64,000 nucleotides of DNA from contig CAZOVG010000004.1 in assembly GCA_964583335.1 (NCBI GenBank), forward strand, positions 186,001 to 250,000, written 5' to 3'. Source of the DNA: JAGNKE01 sp964583335 (GTDB lineage: Bacteria > Pseudomonadota > Alphaproteobacteria > Micavibrionales > Micavibrionaceae). Below are positions 49,293 through 58,539 of the stretch, one piece after another. The number at the start of each line of letters is the position of its first letter. Within the stretch, counting starts at the first letter, position 1. Position numbers and translations under genes: made by a program. The notes beneath the pieces are model-generated. The model made no database searches. It was given only the letters and a program-made list of their open reading frames with translations, and had not been told where the DNA came from.

Positions 49293-51286
49293 TCGTTCAG
49301 GTGCGAGAAATCGCGGGCGTCGCGCTCCTTGGGTTTGAACTTGCCGTCGCCTTCGGTTTTGAGGAGTCGTCCCAACATGCCGCTGAAGCCGTCATCCCCG
49401 CTTACCTGACCGTTATTACCAACCGTTTCCGAGCCGGTATATCGTATGGGCGAGAATGCCCCGCGTCCCGTCAGCATGACGTCACGCCAGATTTCTCCCG
49501 GTGGGCCTGCGCCGGTTGTTTTGTCCATGGGGCTGTTATCGTCATTTCCCAGCCACACCGCAACGACCATTTCGCTGGTAAAGCCGATGAACCATGCGTC
49601 GCGATAATCCTGCGATGTTCCTGTTTTTGCAGAGGCGGAAAATGGAATCTTGATACGGTGGGCTGTTCCGTCGATCAGGACACGCTCCATCATCCGACTG
49701 ACGTTTTGGGCTGCGCGATGGTCTATCACCGCAATGGGTGTTTGGGGTTTTCGTTTGTAGAGAACACGGCTCTGCGTATCCTTAATCAATTCGATCGCGT
49801 AGGGGGTTACGCCGAAACCGCCGTTGGCGAGGGTGGCGTAGGCGGTGGTCATGTCCAGCATCGAGACGCCAGAGCTGCCGAGCGCGAGGCTGAGATCGGG
49901 CTCCAGTTTTGAAGTAATGCCCATCTGCCGCGCGTTGTTGATGACTGAGGCGACGCCGACCTCTTTCATCAGGCGTACGGCGGCGGTGTTCATAGAATAG
50001 GCCAGAGCTTGTTCCAAACTGCTTTCGCCGTAATATTTGTCGGCGAAATTGGCCGGCTTGTACTTGCCTTGCGTGATGGGCGCGTCGAGGATCGTGCTGC
50101 CGGGTTTCCAGCCCTGTTCGAGCGCGGTCAAGTAGACGATGGGTTTGAAGGACGAGCCGGGGGGGCGAAGAGCCTGCGTCGCACGGTTGAATTCGCTTCC
50201 TTTACGGTCCTTGCCGCCGACCATCGCCACGATTGCACCGTCGGGCCGCATGACGAGCACGGCCCCCTGAGACGCTTTAAGTTTTTCACCCTTTTCCTTC
50301 AGTTGCGCGGCGAGTGACTCCTCGGCCTTGCTTTGAATTTTCGGCGATAGGGTGGTTTGTACGACCAGATCCATTCCCGGCGTGCCGATCAGGTCATCGA
50401 GGTTGCCCAAAACCCAGTCGGCGAAATATCCGGCCTCCTTGGAAATAGCGGATTTTCCTGAAATCTTCGGCAGGGTGCGCGGAGCTTCCTTCGCTTCATG
50501 TTCGGCGATATATCCGGCGTCCACCATCGCGCTTAGGACAACGTCGGAGCGTTCGAGTGCCAATTCAGGGTTGGCCAGCGGGGAATAGCGAGAGGGCGCC
50601 TTGAGCAATCCGGCTATGATGGCACATTCGCGAAGGGAGAGTTTTTCTACCTCTTTGCCGAAGTAAATTTCTGCGGCGGCGTCCACGCCATACAGGCCGG
50701 AGCCGAGATAAACGCGGTTAAGGTAGGCGCTGAGGATTTCATCCTTGGTCAAGTGCCATTCCAGCCAGACGGCGAGCATGGCTTCCTGCACCTTGCGTTT
50801 AAGGGTGCGGTCATAGCTTAGAAAAAGGTTTTTCGCGAGCTGCTGGGTGATCGTCGATCCGCCCTGCACCAAGCGGCCTTGGCTTGCGTTAACCACTACG
50901 GCGCGGGCTATGCCGAAAGCGTCGATTCCGGGGTGTTGGTAAAAGCGGCGGTCTTCGGTCGCCAGAACGGCGTTGATCAGGTTCGTGGGCAGTTCGGATA
51001 CAGTGACCGTTTGTCCCTTGGTCTCGCCGTAACGGGCGATCTGGGAGCCATCGGAGGCCAGAATTGTAATCGAGGGGCGGCGTTCGAATTTCGAGGCTTG
51101 GGCGATGTCCGGGAGGTCGGCGGCGAACCAGCCGAGGACGAAGACGCCGATGATCCCCGTCCACAGCCCCAGAACGACCAGCCATTTGAAAAGCCGAACG
51201 GAGAGGGAGCGCTTTTTTGCACGCTTTTTGGATTTGTTGCCTTTGGACGCGGATGAGCCGCCCTTATTCTTCTTCTTTTTTGCCAT
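49289..51286 (-). CDS. Class A penicillin-binding protein (PBP1A-like)
   Basis: Bifunctional murein synthase of 665 residues. A very Lys-rich cytoplasmic tail (1-28) precedes one membrane helix (about 34-55). The glycosyltransferase (GT51) domain has the catalytic Glu111 in ATEDRRFYQHPG and GGSTITQQLAKN at 142-153. The transpeptidase has SxxK at 378-381 (SSFK), SxN at 431-433 (SMN) and a later KTGTS. Without an OB-type insert it is shorter than E. coli PBP1A. Confidence 0.94.
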   Translation of the reverse strand: MAKKKKNKGGSSASKGNKSKKRAKKRSLSVRLFKWLVVLGLWTGIIGVFVLGWFAADLPDIAQASKFERRPSITILASDGSQIARYGETKGQTVTVSELPTNLINAVLATEDRRFYQHPGIDAFGIARAVVVNASQGRLVQGGSTITQQLAKNLFLSYDRTLKRKVQEAMLAVWLEWHLTKDEILSAYLNRVYLGSGLYGVDAAAEIYFGKEVEKLSLRECAIIAGLLKAPSRYSPLANPELALERSDVVLSAMVDAGYIAEHEAKEAPRTLPKISGKSAISKEAGYFADWVLGNLDDLIGTPGMDLVVQTTLSPKIQSKAEESLAAQLKEKGEKLKASQGAVLVMRPDGAIVAMVGGKDRKGSEFNRATQALRPPGSSFKPIVYLTALEQGWKPGSTILDAPITQGKYKPANFADKYYGESSLEQALAYSMNTAAVRLMKEVGVASVINNARQMGITSKLEPDLSLALGSSGVSMLDMTTAYATLANGGFGVTPYAIELIKDTQSRVLYKRKPQTPIAVIDHRAAQNVSRMMERVLIDGTAHRIKIPFSASAKTGTSQDYRDAWFIGFTSEMVVAVWLGNDDNSPMDKTTGAGPPGEIWRDVMLTGRGAFSPIRYTGSETVGNNGQVSGDDGFSGMLGRLLKTEGDGKFKPKERDARDFSHLND

Positions 51287-51339
51287 TTTTTGCCCGTTGA
51301 GTTGCGGGAAGTTAGGTTAGATTAACTAAACTTTTTCAC

Positions 51340-51873
51340 TTAACTACAGTCGAGCCAGTAGCGTCTGCGCGCCGGGAATTTGTCGGTTGCCTGAGTCACG
51401 TCCTGAAGCTTGCCGCCGCAAAATTCGATCATCTTGATCGAGGCCTTGTCCTCGGGGTCCACGGTGACCAATGCACGTTCTATGCCCAGATAGTTCAGAT
51501 AGGGGATGGATTTCTGGATCAGTTTCTTGCCGAAGCCCTTTTTGCGCATGCTGGGCCGGATGATGAAATTGAGGTGGCCGCCCCATTTTTCGAGATGCCA
51601 GTTGAGGCGGTGGCGAATATTGAGGGTGCCGATAAATTCCTTATCCTTGACGAGCCAGAGAACTGTCTCAGGCACAGGCTCAACCCACTCAGCGTATGGC
51701 TTGTGCAGGCTTTTTTTGCCGCTTGTGATTTTTTCGATGAAATCGCCGAAATTTTCCTCAACGTCCTTGATGTTCAGGAACGTGTAACGACCTTCGGCCT
51801 GAAATTCCTTCAGGGCTTCGATGTAGCTTTTCTTGTGCTCTATGTCTGGCTTTACGAGTTTAGCGGCTGTCAT
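51340..51873 (-). CDS. GNAT-family acetyltransferase
   Basis: A 177-residue N-acetyltransferase. Acetyl-CoA binding is shown by IIRPSMRKKGFGKKLIQKSI, with the R-x-x-G-x-G pattern, followed by a typical beta strand and helix (RALVTVDPEDKASIKMIEFC). Substrate is unknown. It lies between the penicillin-binding protein and mgtE. Confidence 0.86.
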   Translation of the reverse strand: MTAAKLVKPDIEHKKSYIEALKEFQAEGRYTFLNIKDVEENFGDFIEKITSGKKSLHKPYAEWVEPVPETVLWLVKDKEFIGTLNIRHRLNWHLEKWGGHLNFIIRPSMRKKGFGKKLIQKSIPYLNYLGIERALVTVDPEDKASIKMIEFCGGKLQDVTQATDKFPARRRYWLDCS

Positions 51874-51942
51874 GACTCTGCGTACTTAATTTTCAGCGTT
51901 TATAGGCTATTTTCCGGCCAATATCAAACAGGATGGGGCTTG

Positions 51943-53355
51943 TCAGATCAGAAAGAGCGCCGCGAGGCCTAAAAAGGCAAAGAAGCCAACGACATCGGTG
52001 ACGGTTGTGAGCAAGACGGAGGATGAAATCGCCGGATCGCTGCCGATTTTATCCAGGAAGAGGGGGATACCCGCCCCGAACAGCCCGGCGGCCACAAGGT
52101 TGATAATCATCGCCATGCCGATCACAAGGCCTAGAACGGGGTTCCAGAACCACAAACCTGCGACCACTCCTGCCAGCGCTGCGAAAAGTACGCCGTTGAC
52201 TGCGCCGACCAGGGTTTCCTTCCAGATTACGCGCCATGTGTTCGTGCCAGAGAGTTCGCGGGTGGCGATCGCGCGCACCGCCACGGCTAGGGCCTGTGTT
52301 CCCGCGTTTCCGCCCATGGAGGCCACGATCGGCATGAGGACGGCCAGCGCCACGACCTGTTCGATTGTTGCATCAAAAAATGAGATAACGACCGAAGCCA
52401 GAATAGCCGTCCAGAGGTTCACAAAAAGCCAAGTGAAGCGGTTGGTGGCCGTTGTGATAACCGCATTATAGAGGTCGCCCTGCTGACCGACCCCGGCGAG
52501 GCGCAGGATGTCCTCCTCGGCTTCCTCATCGATGACGTCCACGATATCGTCAATCGTGATCATCCCTAGAAGCCGCCCGTCGCTGTCGATGACCGGCGCG
52601 GAGACCATGTTTTCGCGGCGGAAAAGGTGGGCAACCTGTTCCTGATCCATGTCCGCCGGGATCGTGTGCGCCTCGCGCTGGATAAGGTTTTTGACCTTTT
52701 CGGAGCGCTTGGCTCTTACAATCTGGCTCAAAGGCACCTCACCGACCACATGATAGGCCGGGTCGATAATAAACACGTCGAAGAAGCTCTCGGGGAGGCC
52801 CTCGGCGGCGGCGCGCATATAGTCGATAGTTTTGCCGACCGTCCAGAATTCGGGGATGGCGACGACTTCGCGACTCATCAGGCGGCCCGCGCTGTCCTCG
52901 GGGAAGCTGAGACCTTCCTCCAGCGCGACGCGCATCTTGGCCGAAAGATTTTTCATAATTTCAGCCTGGAAGGACGAATCGAGTTGCTCGATCAGAAGGA
53001 GCGCGTCGTCGCTTTCGAGTTCAGAGATGATTTGCGCGACTTGCGCGGCGCTCATGGCAGAGAGCGAATTCCGGCTGATTTCCTTGTCGAGTTCGACGAA
53101 GGTTTCCGGGTCGAGCATGTCCCCGAATTTGCTGAGCAGCTCCTCGCGGTCGTCGTCTTTGATTTTAGAAAGAAGTTCGGCGGTATCAGCGCTGCTGAGG
53201 TCGTCGAGCGCGGTGAACAGCGTGTCGGCATCCTGTGCCCGCAGGGCGTCCACCACGTCGCGGATGTCTTCGTCCGTCAGGTGATAGTCCAAGGAGTCTC
53301 TGGCCGTGATCTTGTCGGCCGGGATGTCCTTGCTTTCCGGTGCGCTGTCAGACAT
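51943..53355 (-). CDS. mgtE: Magnesium transporter MgtE
   Basis: Mg2+ channel of 470 residues from the ATG at 53355, which has AGGGGGTGG upstream; an in-frame GTG at 53364 is possible. The layout is MgtE_N (to about 140), paired CBS domains (about 145-270, MSREVVAIPEFWTVGKTIDY and RLLGMITIDDIVDVIDEEAE) and five membrane helices, with PIVASMGGNAGTQALAVAVRA forming the pore motif. The N-terminal domain senses cytoplasmic Mg2+. An own promoter with TATATA near 53415 is plausible. Confidence 0.95.
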   Translation of the reverse strand: MSDSAPESKDIPADKITARDSLDYHLTDEDIRDVVDALRAQDADTLFTALDDLSSADTAELLSKIKDDDREELLSKFGDMLDPETFVELDKEISRNSLSAMSAAQVAQIISELESDDALLLIEQLDSSFQAEIMKNLSAKMRVALEEGLSFPEDSAGRLMSREVVAIPEFWTVGKTIDYMRAAAEGLPESFFDVFIIDPAYHVVGEVPLSQIVRAKRSEKVKNLIQREAHTIPADMDQEQVAHLFRRENMVSAPVIDSDGRLLGMITIDDIVDVIDEEAEEDILRLAGVGQQGDLYNAVITTATNRFTWLFVNLWTAILASVVISFFDATIEQVVALAVLMPIVASMGGNAGTQALAVAVRAIATRELSGTNTWRVIWKETLVGAVNGVLFAALAGVVAGLWFWNPVLGLVIGMAMIINLVAAGLFGAGIPLFLDKIGSDPAISSSVLLTTVTDVVGFFAFLGLAALFLI

Positions 53356-53440
53356 GGCTACCACCCCCTAGGGCGTGTATCAGGCCGAGGCCCGCCCCCA
53401 CTCAAATTTATATATCACTAGGCGGATCGGCGCCACAGGA

Positions 53441-53472
53441 AGAAAAGAGGGGCCGGAGTTTTGAGCTCCGGC
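53441..53472 (-). terminator. Terminator-like hairpin after maeB
   Basis: GCCGGAG and CTCCGGC (53452-53458 and 53466-53472) form a perfect 7-bp stem with a 7-nt loop. On the minus strand CCCTCTTTTCTTCC follows, a moderate T-rich tail. It lies between the maeB stop and mgtE. Confidence 0.6.
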
Positions 53473-53483
53473 GGCCATATGAT

Positions 53484-55817
53484 TTAAGAGACCGACCGAA
53501 CCAAGCGATGGGTCACATGATCGACCATGGCGTCGTCGAAGATTTGCGCTCCGACCGTTGCGACGGACGTGATGTTGATGATGCCGCGCGGGGTTACCGA
53601 TGGGGTCAGGATATGAACCGGACGCGCAACGCCAAGCAGCAGCGGGCCGATGCTGACACCGTCGGAGAGGGTGCGCAGCATGTTGAAGCTGATGTTCGCG
53701 GCTTCCACGTTCGGCATGATGAACAGGTTGGCTTGCCCGGTCAGGCGCGAGTTGGGCATGACGCGGTCGCGCACAGCCTCGATCAGCGCCACGTCGGCCT
53801 GCATCTCACCGTCGATTTCCAGATCGGGATCGCGGCGGCGGATATCCGCGTAGGCTGCTCGCATCTTGCGCGAGGTTTCCGTGTCCACCGTTCCGAAATT
53901 GGAATGGGAGAGCAGGGCGACCTTCGGCTTGATCCCGAAGCGGCGGACTTCTTCAGCCGCCATCAGGGTCATTTCGGAGATTTGGGCGACGGTCGGGTTC
54001 GCGTTGATCTGCGTGTCGCAGAAGAAGAACGTTCCCTGGCTTATCAGTAACGGGCTGAGGGCCGCAGGCGTCTCCACGCCGGGTTTCAGGCCGATAATGT
54101 CGATAATGTTTTCCAAATGGTCGTGATAATGGCCGAGCGTACCGCAAATCACGGCATCCGCGTCGTCCTTGTAGACCATGAGCGCGCCGATGACGGTCGG
54201 GTTGTTCCGCAGGATGCCCTTGGCGTCGTCGGGGGTGATGCCCCGGCGATCCATGATGCTGTGGTAGGTTTGCCAGTAATCCTTGTAGCGCGGATCGTAA
54301 GACGGGTCGATCAGCGTGAAGTGCTTTTCGGGCTGCATGCGCAGACCGAGGCGCTTGATGCGGGTCTCGATTACCTTTTCGCGTCCGATGAGGATCGGGC
54401 GGGCGAGATTCTCGTCGATGACTGTTTGCGCGGCTTGCAGGACGCGCTCTTCTTCGCCCTCGCAATAGACGACACGTTTGGGGTTTTCTTTTGCGCGGGC
54501 GTAGACCGGGCGCATGACCAAGCGCGAGCGGATGAAATATTGCTGCAAACGGTCGCGGTAGGCTTCGAAGTCCGTGATCGGACGGGTGGCCACGCCGCTG
54601 TCCATCGCCGCCTTGGCCACGGCCAAGGGCAGATCGACGATCAGGCGGGGGTCGAAGGGTTTGGGAATCAGGTAGTCGCGCCCAAACTCCAGATTTTCGT
54701 TGCTGTAGACGGCCGCGACTTCGGCGGCGATCTCCTTTTGCGCGAGTTCGGCGATGGCCTTAACGCACGCCAGTTTCATTTCCTCGTTGATCGTCGTGGC
54801 GCCGACGTCGAGAGCACCCCGGAAGATGAAGGGGAAGCAGAGGACGTTGTTGACCTGATTCGGGTAGTCGGAGCGGCCCGTACACACGATGGCATTCGGC
54901 TTAGCCTCGTAGGCCTCCTCGGGCATAATTTCCGGCGTCGGGTTGGCGAGCGCGAGAATCAGAGGGGCGTCGGCCATCTTGGCGACCAGTTCCTTGGTCA
55001 TGACGCCCGGGCCAGAGAGGCCGAGGAACACGTCGGCATTGACGATGGCTTCTTCGAGCGTTCTGTGCTTCGTCTTAACGGCGAAGGCCGCCTTGGCGGG
55101 GTCCATCCCCTTGTTGCGGCCTTCGTATACAACGCCATTTCGGTCGCAGACAATAATGTTTTCCTTTTTCAGGCCGGCATGAACCAGAAGATTCAGACAG
55201 GCAATGGCGGAAGCGCCAGCGCCGGAGGCGACAAGCTTGATATCGCCAATCTTGCGCTTGGAGTATTTGATCCAGTTGGTGAAAGCCGCTGTCACGATGA
55301 TCGCGGTTCCGTGCTGGTCGTCGTGGAAGACCGGAATCTTCATTCTTTCCTTGAGCTTGCTTTCGATCTCGAAGCACTCGGGCGCCTTGAAATCTTCCAA
55401 ATTAATACCCCCGAACGTGGGTTCGAGGGCTGCGACGATTTCAACGACCTTGTCGATATCGGTGGCGTCAATCTCAATATCCACCGAGTCGATATTTGCG
55501 AATTTTTTGAAGAGAACGGCCTTGCCTTCCATGACAGGCTTTGAGGCGAGTGCGCCGAGGTCGCCGAGGCCGAGAACTGCGGTTCCGTTGGAAATAACGG
55601 CGACGAGGTTGCCCTTGGAGGTGTAATCATATGCGGTTGCCGGGTCGCGCGCGATTTCCTCGCACGGGGCGGCGACTCCGGGGGAGTAGGCAAGCGCGAG
55701 GTCGCGCTGGGTCGCCATATCTTTCGTCGCGCGGATAGCGATTTTGCCGGGCGTGGGGTATTTGTGGTAATCCAGAGCGCTCTGTCTGAAGGCTTCTTTG
55801 TCTTTTTTCGTGCTCAT
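53484..55817 (-). CDS. maeB: NADP-dependent malic enzyme with C-terminal phosphotransacetylase-like domain
   Basis: Oxidative decarboxylation of malate to pyruvate with NADPH formation. From ATG 55817 the product has 777 residues. The malic-enzyme part (about 1-425) has YSPGVAAPCEEIA, FHDDQHGTAIIVTAAF and the NADP-binding region VASGAGASAIACLNLL. The C-terminal half (about 440-765) is a PTA-like domain that is regulatory in the E. coli enzyme. Hybrid maeB is typical of proteobacteria. Confidence 0.95.
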   Translation of the reverse strand: MSTKKDKEAFRQSALDYHKYPTPGKIAIRATKDMATQRDLALAYSPGVAAPCEEIARDPATAYDYTSKGNLVAVISNGTAVLGLGDLGALASKPVMEGKAVLFKKFANIDSVDIEIDATDIDKVVEIVAALEPTFGGINLEDFKAPECFEIESKLKERMKIPVFHDDQHGTAIIVTAAFTNWIKYSKRKIGDIKLVASGAGASAIACLNLLVHAGLKKENIIVCDRNGVVYEGRNKGMDPAKAAFAVKTKHRTLEEAIVNADVFLGLSGPGVMTKELVAKMADAPLILALANPTPEIMPEEAYEAKPNAIVCTGRSDYPNQVNNVLCFPFIFRGALDVGATTINEEMKLACVKAIAELAQKEIAAEVAAVYSNENLEFGRDYLIPKPFDPRLIVDLPLAVAKAAMDSGVATRPITDFEAYRDRLQQYFIRSRLVMRPVYARAKENPKRVVYCEGEEERVLQAAQTVIDENLARPILIGREKVIETRIKRLGLRMQPEKHFTLIDPSYDPRYKDYWQTYHSIMDRRGITPDDAKGILRNNPTVIGALMVYKDDADAVICGTLGHYHDHLENIIDIIGLKPGVETPAALSPLLISQGTFFFCDTQINANPTVAQISEMTLMAAEEVRRFGIKPKVALLSHSNFGTVDTETSRKMRAAYADIRRRDPDLEIDGEMQADVALIEAVRDRVMPNSRLTGQANLFIMPNVEAANISFNMLRTLSDGVSIGPLLLGVARPVHILTPSVTPRGIINITSVATVGAQIFDDAMVDHVTHRLVRSVS

Positions 55818-55882
55818 GGTCCCGGACCTCACTCAAATCATTATTAAAATTGTGACTGAAAGCTGTAAGTCTTTAAGAAAAG

Positions 55883-55968
55883 TGGTGCGGTCGAGAAGAC
55901 TCGAACTTCCACGGGATCTCTCCCACAGCGACCTCAACGCTGCGCGTCTACCATTCCGCCACGACCGC
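55883..55968 (-). tRNA. tRNA-Leu (GAG anticodon)
   Basis: 86-nt type II tRNA with the CCA end encoded. The acceptor pairs GCGGTCG with CGACCGC, the D-arm carries GGCGGAATGGTAGACGC, the anticodon loop TTGAGGT gives GAG (reads CTC), a long variable arm follows, and the T-arm has AGTTCGAGTCT. It lies upstream of maeB on the same strand. Confidence 0.95.
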
Positions 55969-56088
55969 ACTTTTCTGCGCCTGTCAGCCCTGAGGCCGAC
56001 ATTGCAGCGGGATCAATAGCAAATCAAACGGCCAAGAGCAAGATGCTTGAGCATTGCAGCGCACCAAAAAACGGCGCTATAAGGGGGC

Positions 56089-56748
56089 ATGGTCGAATGG
56101 ATCGTCGAAAAAGAGCCCGTTGATTACCTTTACGCCGTTCAGGAGATGGAGCGTCGCGTGGAGGCGATCCGTGCCGAAACGGGGGATGAGGCGGTCTGGC
56201 TTCTTGAGCATCCGCCGCTTTATACGGCGGGGACCAGCGCCAAGGCCGAGGACCTGCTCGAACCACGTTTTCCGGTTTATACGACCGGGCGGGGCGGGGA
56301 GTACACCTATCACGGGCCGGGGCAGCGCGTAGCCTATGTCATGCTGGATTTACGCCAGCGCGGGCCGGATGTGCGGGGGTATGTCTGTTCGCTGGAGGAC
56401 TGGATCATCCGGGCCTTGGCGCGCTTCGATGTGAAGGGCGAGCGGCGCGAAGGGCGGGTTGGAATCTGGGTCGATCTGGCCGGATATGGCGGGCGGGCGG
56501 GGCAGGAGGCAAAGATCGCCGCCGTGGGTGTGCGCATCCGGCGCTGGGTCACGTATCACGGGGTTTCGATCAACATCAATCCCGACCTCTCGCATTTCGG
56601 GGGGATCGTGCCGTGCGGCATCGCCGAGCACGGCGTCACGTCGCTGGCGGCACTGGGGGTGGATTGCTCAATGGAGGATTTCGACCACGCCTTGCAACAG
56701 GCTTGGGGTGAACAAGCGCGGCTATGCACCCCAGCGGGTTGCGCATAG
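56089..56748 (+). CDS. lipB: Octanoyl-ACP:protein N-octanoyltransferase
   Basis: First step of lipoate attachment. The 219-residue protein shows RGGEYTYHGPGQRVAYVML, the catalytic Lys142 in EAKIAAVGVRI and the catalytic Cys176 in IVPCGIAEHGVTS. No lipA is adjacent. It follows tRNA-Leu in divergent orientation. Confidence 0.95.
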   Translation: MVEWIVEKEPVDYLYAVQEMERRVEAIRAETGDEAVWLLEHPPLYTAGTSAKAEDLLEPRFPVYTTGRGGEYTYHGPGQRVAYVMLDLRQRGPDVRGYVCSLEDWIIRALARFDVKGERREGRVGIWVDLAGYGGRAGQEAKIAAVGVRIRRWVTYHGVSININPDLSHFGGIVPCGIAEHGVTSLAALGVDCSMEDFDHALQQAWGEQARLCTPAGCA

Positions 56749-56756
56749 CGCGATTA

Positions 56757-57446
56757 TCACATTTTCAGCCCAACGGAGGCACTTGGAGCCACTTCAGGCT
56801 GGCGGCTTGCAAGCTGCTCAGGCGTTTCGGCCTTCATCAGCTGGGTCTTGAGTTCGTCGCTCATTTTGGTGAAGTCCAAGGCGCTGGCATCCAGATAGAT
56901 GCCGAATCTCTCTCCCTCACCGGCCAAAAAGTAACCTTGTGTGACCCCGTTGACTTCCACGCGCTGGATGGTCATGGCTAACGGCGCATCATTCCTCATC
57001 GACAATATCGTCGTGTTTCCCTGTGCGTCTGTGCTGTAGCTTTTCGCATCTCCGTCCATGTGAATCAGGAACTGTTCGCGGTTGTAGCCGGAGAAGTCGT
57101 TGATCCCGTCCCGAACCTGCTGAAGGTTTCCTTCGGCGTCCATATTGTAGGTCGTAAGGCTGTTTGGATCGGCGAGGCCGAGTTGGCCTATGGTGCTTGC
57201 GTCTATCCTCACGGCGTTGCCGTATGAAATATTTTCACCCTCGGCGCGAATGCGTTGCTCGAACATTCTTGTTTGGGCCCCCGAGGCCAGGCCTCCGCCC
57301 AAGGAACCGTCACCTAAGTCAACAAGATCCCGCAGGGACTGCTCATGCAGTCTTTGAAGCAGTAAAAGCTGCTGGAGGCCGCTGTCAGTGTTTGCCTGAG
57401 TCTCGTTGTAAACCCGGACGGCATCGGAATTTACGTTAATCGCCAT
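56757..57446 (-). CDS. Hypothetical protein (229 aa), possible surface or structural protein
   Basis: Unrecognised. The ATG at 57446 has AGGGTG about 6 nt upstream. There is no signal peptide. The N-terminus MAINVNSDAVRVYNETQAN, followed by a helical LLLLQRLHEQSLRDL stretch, loosely recalls flagellin-like N-termini, but no flagellin core is visible, so I do not assign it. The middle is rich in Asn, Asp, Gly and Ser. The N-terminus could carry a non-Sec export signal; this is speculation. It stands alone between lipB and the amidohydrolase-like gene. Confidence 0.7.
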   Translation of the reverse strand: MAINVNSDAVRVYNETQANTDSGLQQLLLLQRLHEQSLRDLVDLGDGSLGGGLASGAQTRMFEQRIRAEGENISYGNAVRIDASTIGQLGLADPNSLTTYNMDAEGNLQQVRDGINDFSGYNREQFLIHMDGDAKSYSTDAQGNTTILSMRNDAPLAMTIQRVEVNGVTQGYFLAGEGERFGIYLDASALDFTKMSDELKTQLMKAETPEQLASRQPEVAPSASVGLKM

Positions 57447-57528
57447 CGTCACACCCTAAAAATAAATAATTAAATATATGATGAATGATAATAATTATTG
57501 AATAGTCCTGTCAATAAATGCGTGTATT

Positions 57529-58470
57529 TTAGTCCGCAGCGAGGGATGAGAGTTCATTACTACAATAATCACTGCAATATTTTATAAAAGCTTGCAGATT
57601 ATCCTTTAACTTATTGTAATTATTATTTTTTTCGCCTGTTTCTTCGTTCATGAACAGGGCGCGATTGATCTCGATCTGCAGGCTGTGGCGGCCCCGCGTG
57701 GGCTGGGCGTAGCGGCGGATCAGCTCCACGCCTTTATAGGGGTCGTTGATGGAGACGCGGAAGCCCTGTTTCCTCAGATAATCGCGGACGGCGTGGACGA
57801 ATTCGCGGCCGCAGGTCGTTCCGTCGCGGTCGCCGAGGACGAAATCGCTGGGCGCGGCCTCGCGTCCGGCCAGTTTGAGGGCTCTTTTCGGTACGGCGCT
57901 GGCGGCGGGCATCGAATGGGCGCTGATATGCCAGACCGCGCCGAAGCGGTAATGGGCGTCGTCGAGAAAGCGTTCAAGTGCGGCGTGGTAAGGTTTGTAG
58001 TAGTGTTCGATCCGGTGGATGATTTCCGCAGAGGCGAGGGTGCGGTTATAGACCGTAAGGCCGGGGCGCGTCAGGCGGCAGAGCAGGCCAATACCGGAAT
58101 CCGAGCGGGCGGTGGGCCGGATCATGCCATGGGTTTCGTGCGGCCACGGGTCGGCCAGAAGTCTGGGGTCGATATCGTCGATGGCGCGGTTAAGGTCGAT
58201 ATAGCTGCGGGCGAAATGCGCATGGAGCAGGGCCGCGCCGTGGTCCGGGGCCGCCGAGAACAGGTCGTCCACATAGCGGTCCTCCATTCTGGCGAGGTCG
58301 GGCAGGGGGCAGGCATAACGGAAATCTTCGGGGTATTCGCGGCCACTGTGGGCGGAGTCGATGATCAGGGGGAGCGGCGCGTCCGCGTTTTCGAGGGTGA
58401 AGGTCCGGTCCGGCTTCTGCAAATCCTTCGTTCCGTTCAAGGCGAAAACCCCTGTTGTTTTTCGCGGCAC
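57529..58470 (-). CDS. N-formylglutamate amidohydrolase family protein
   Basis: A 313-residue protein of the HutG/FGase family: LIIDSAHSGREYPEDFRYAC, EDRYVDDLFSAAPDHGA, ARSYIDLNRAIDDIDP and VWHISAHSMP are family blocks with metal-binding His and Asp. The start is GTG at 58470; the C-terminal tail is Asn/Lys-rich and AT-rich. True substrate may be N-formylglutamate or a related acyl amino acid; no histidine-utilisation genes are nearby. Confidence 0.85.
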   Translation of the reverse strand: MPRKTTGVFALNGTKDLQKPDRTFTLENADAPLPLIIDSAHSGREYPEDFRYACPLPDLARMEDRYVDDLFSAAPDHGAALLHAHFARSYIDLNRAIDDIDPRLLADPWPHETHGMIRPTARSDSGIGLLCRLTRPGLTVYNRTLASAEIIHRIEHYYKPYHAALERFLDDAHYRFGAVWHISAHSMPAASAVPKRALKLAGREAAPSDFVLGDRDGTTCGREFVHAVRDYLRKQGFRVSINDPYKGVELIRRYAQPTRGRHSLQIEINRALFMNEETGEKNNNYNKLKDNLQAFIKYCSDYCSNELSSLAAD

Positions 58471-58539
58471 AGTCTTTTACTACTGAGACGGTAACACATT
58501 CAGGAACCAAAGAAACTTTTAAAATACCAAGGGTAGAGC

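Noticed and set aside
53356..53440. Mg2+-sensing riboswitch in the mgtE leader
   Set aside because: The short GC-rich leader can fold, but I could not match it to a known M-box or other magnesium element.
54117..55544. 475-codon plus-strand frame opposite maeB
   Set aside because: Antisense shadow of an obvious malic enzyme gene with full motifs on the minus strand.
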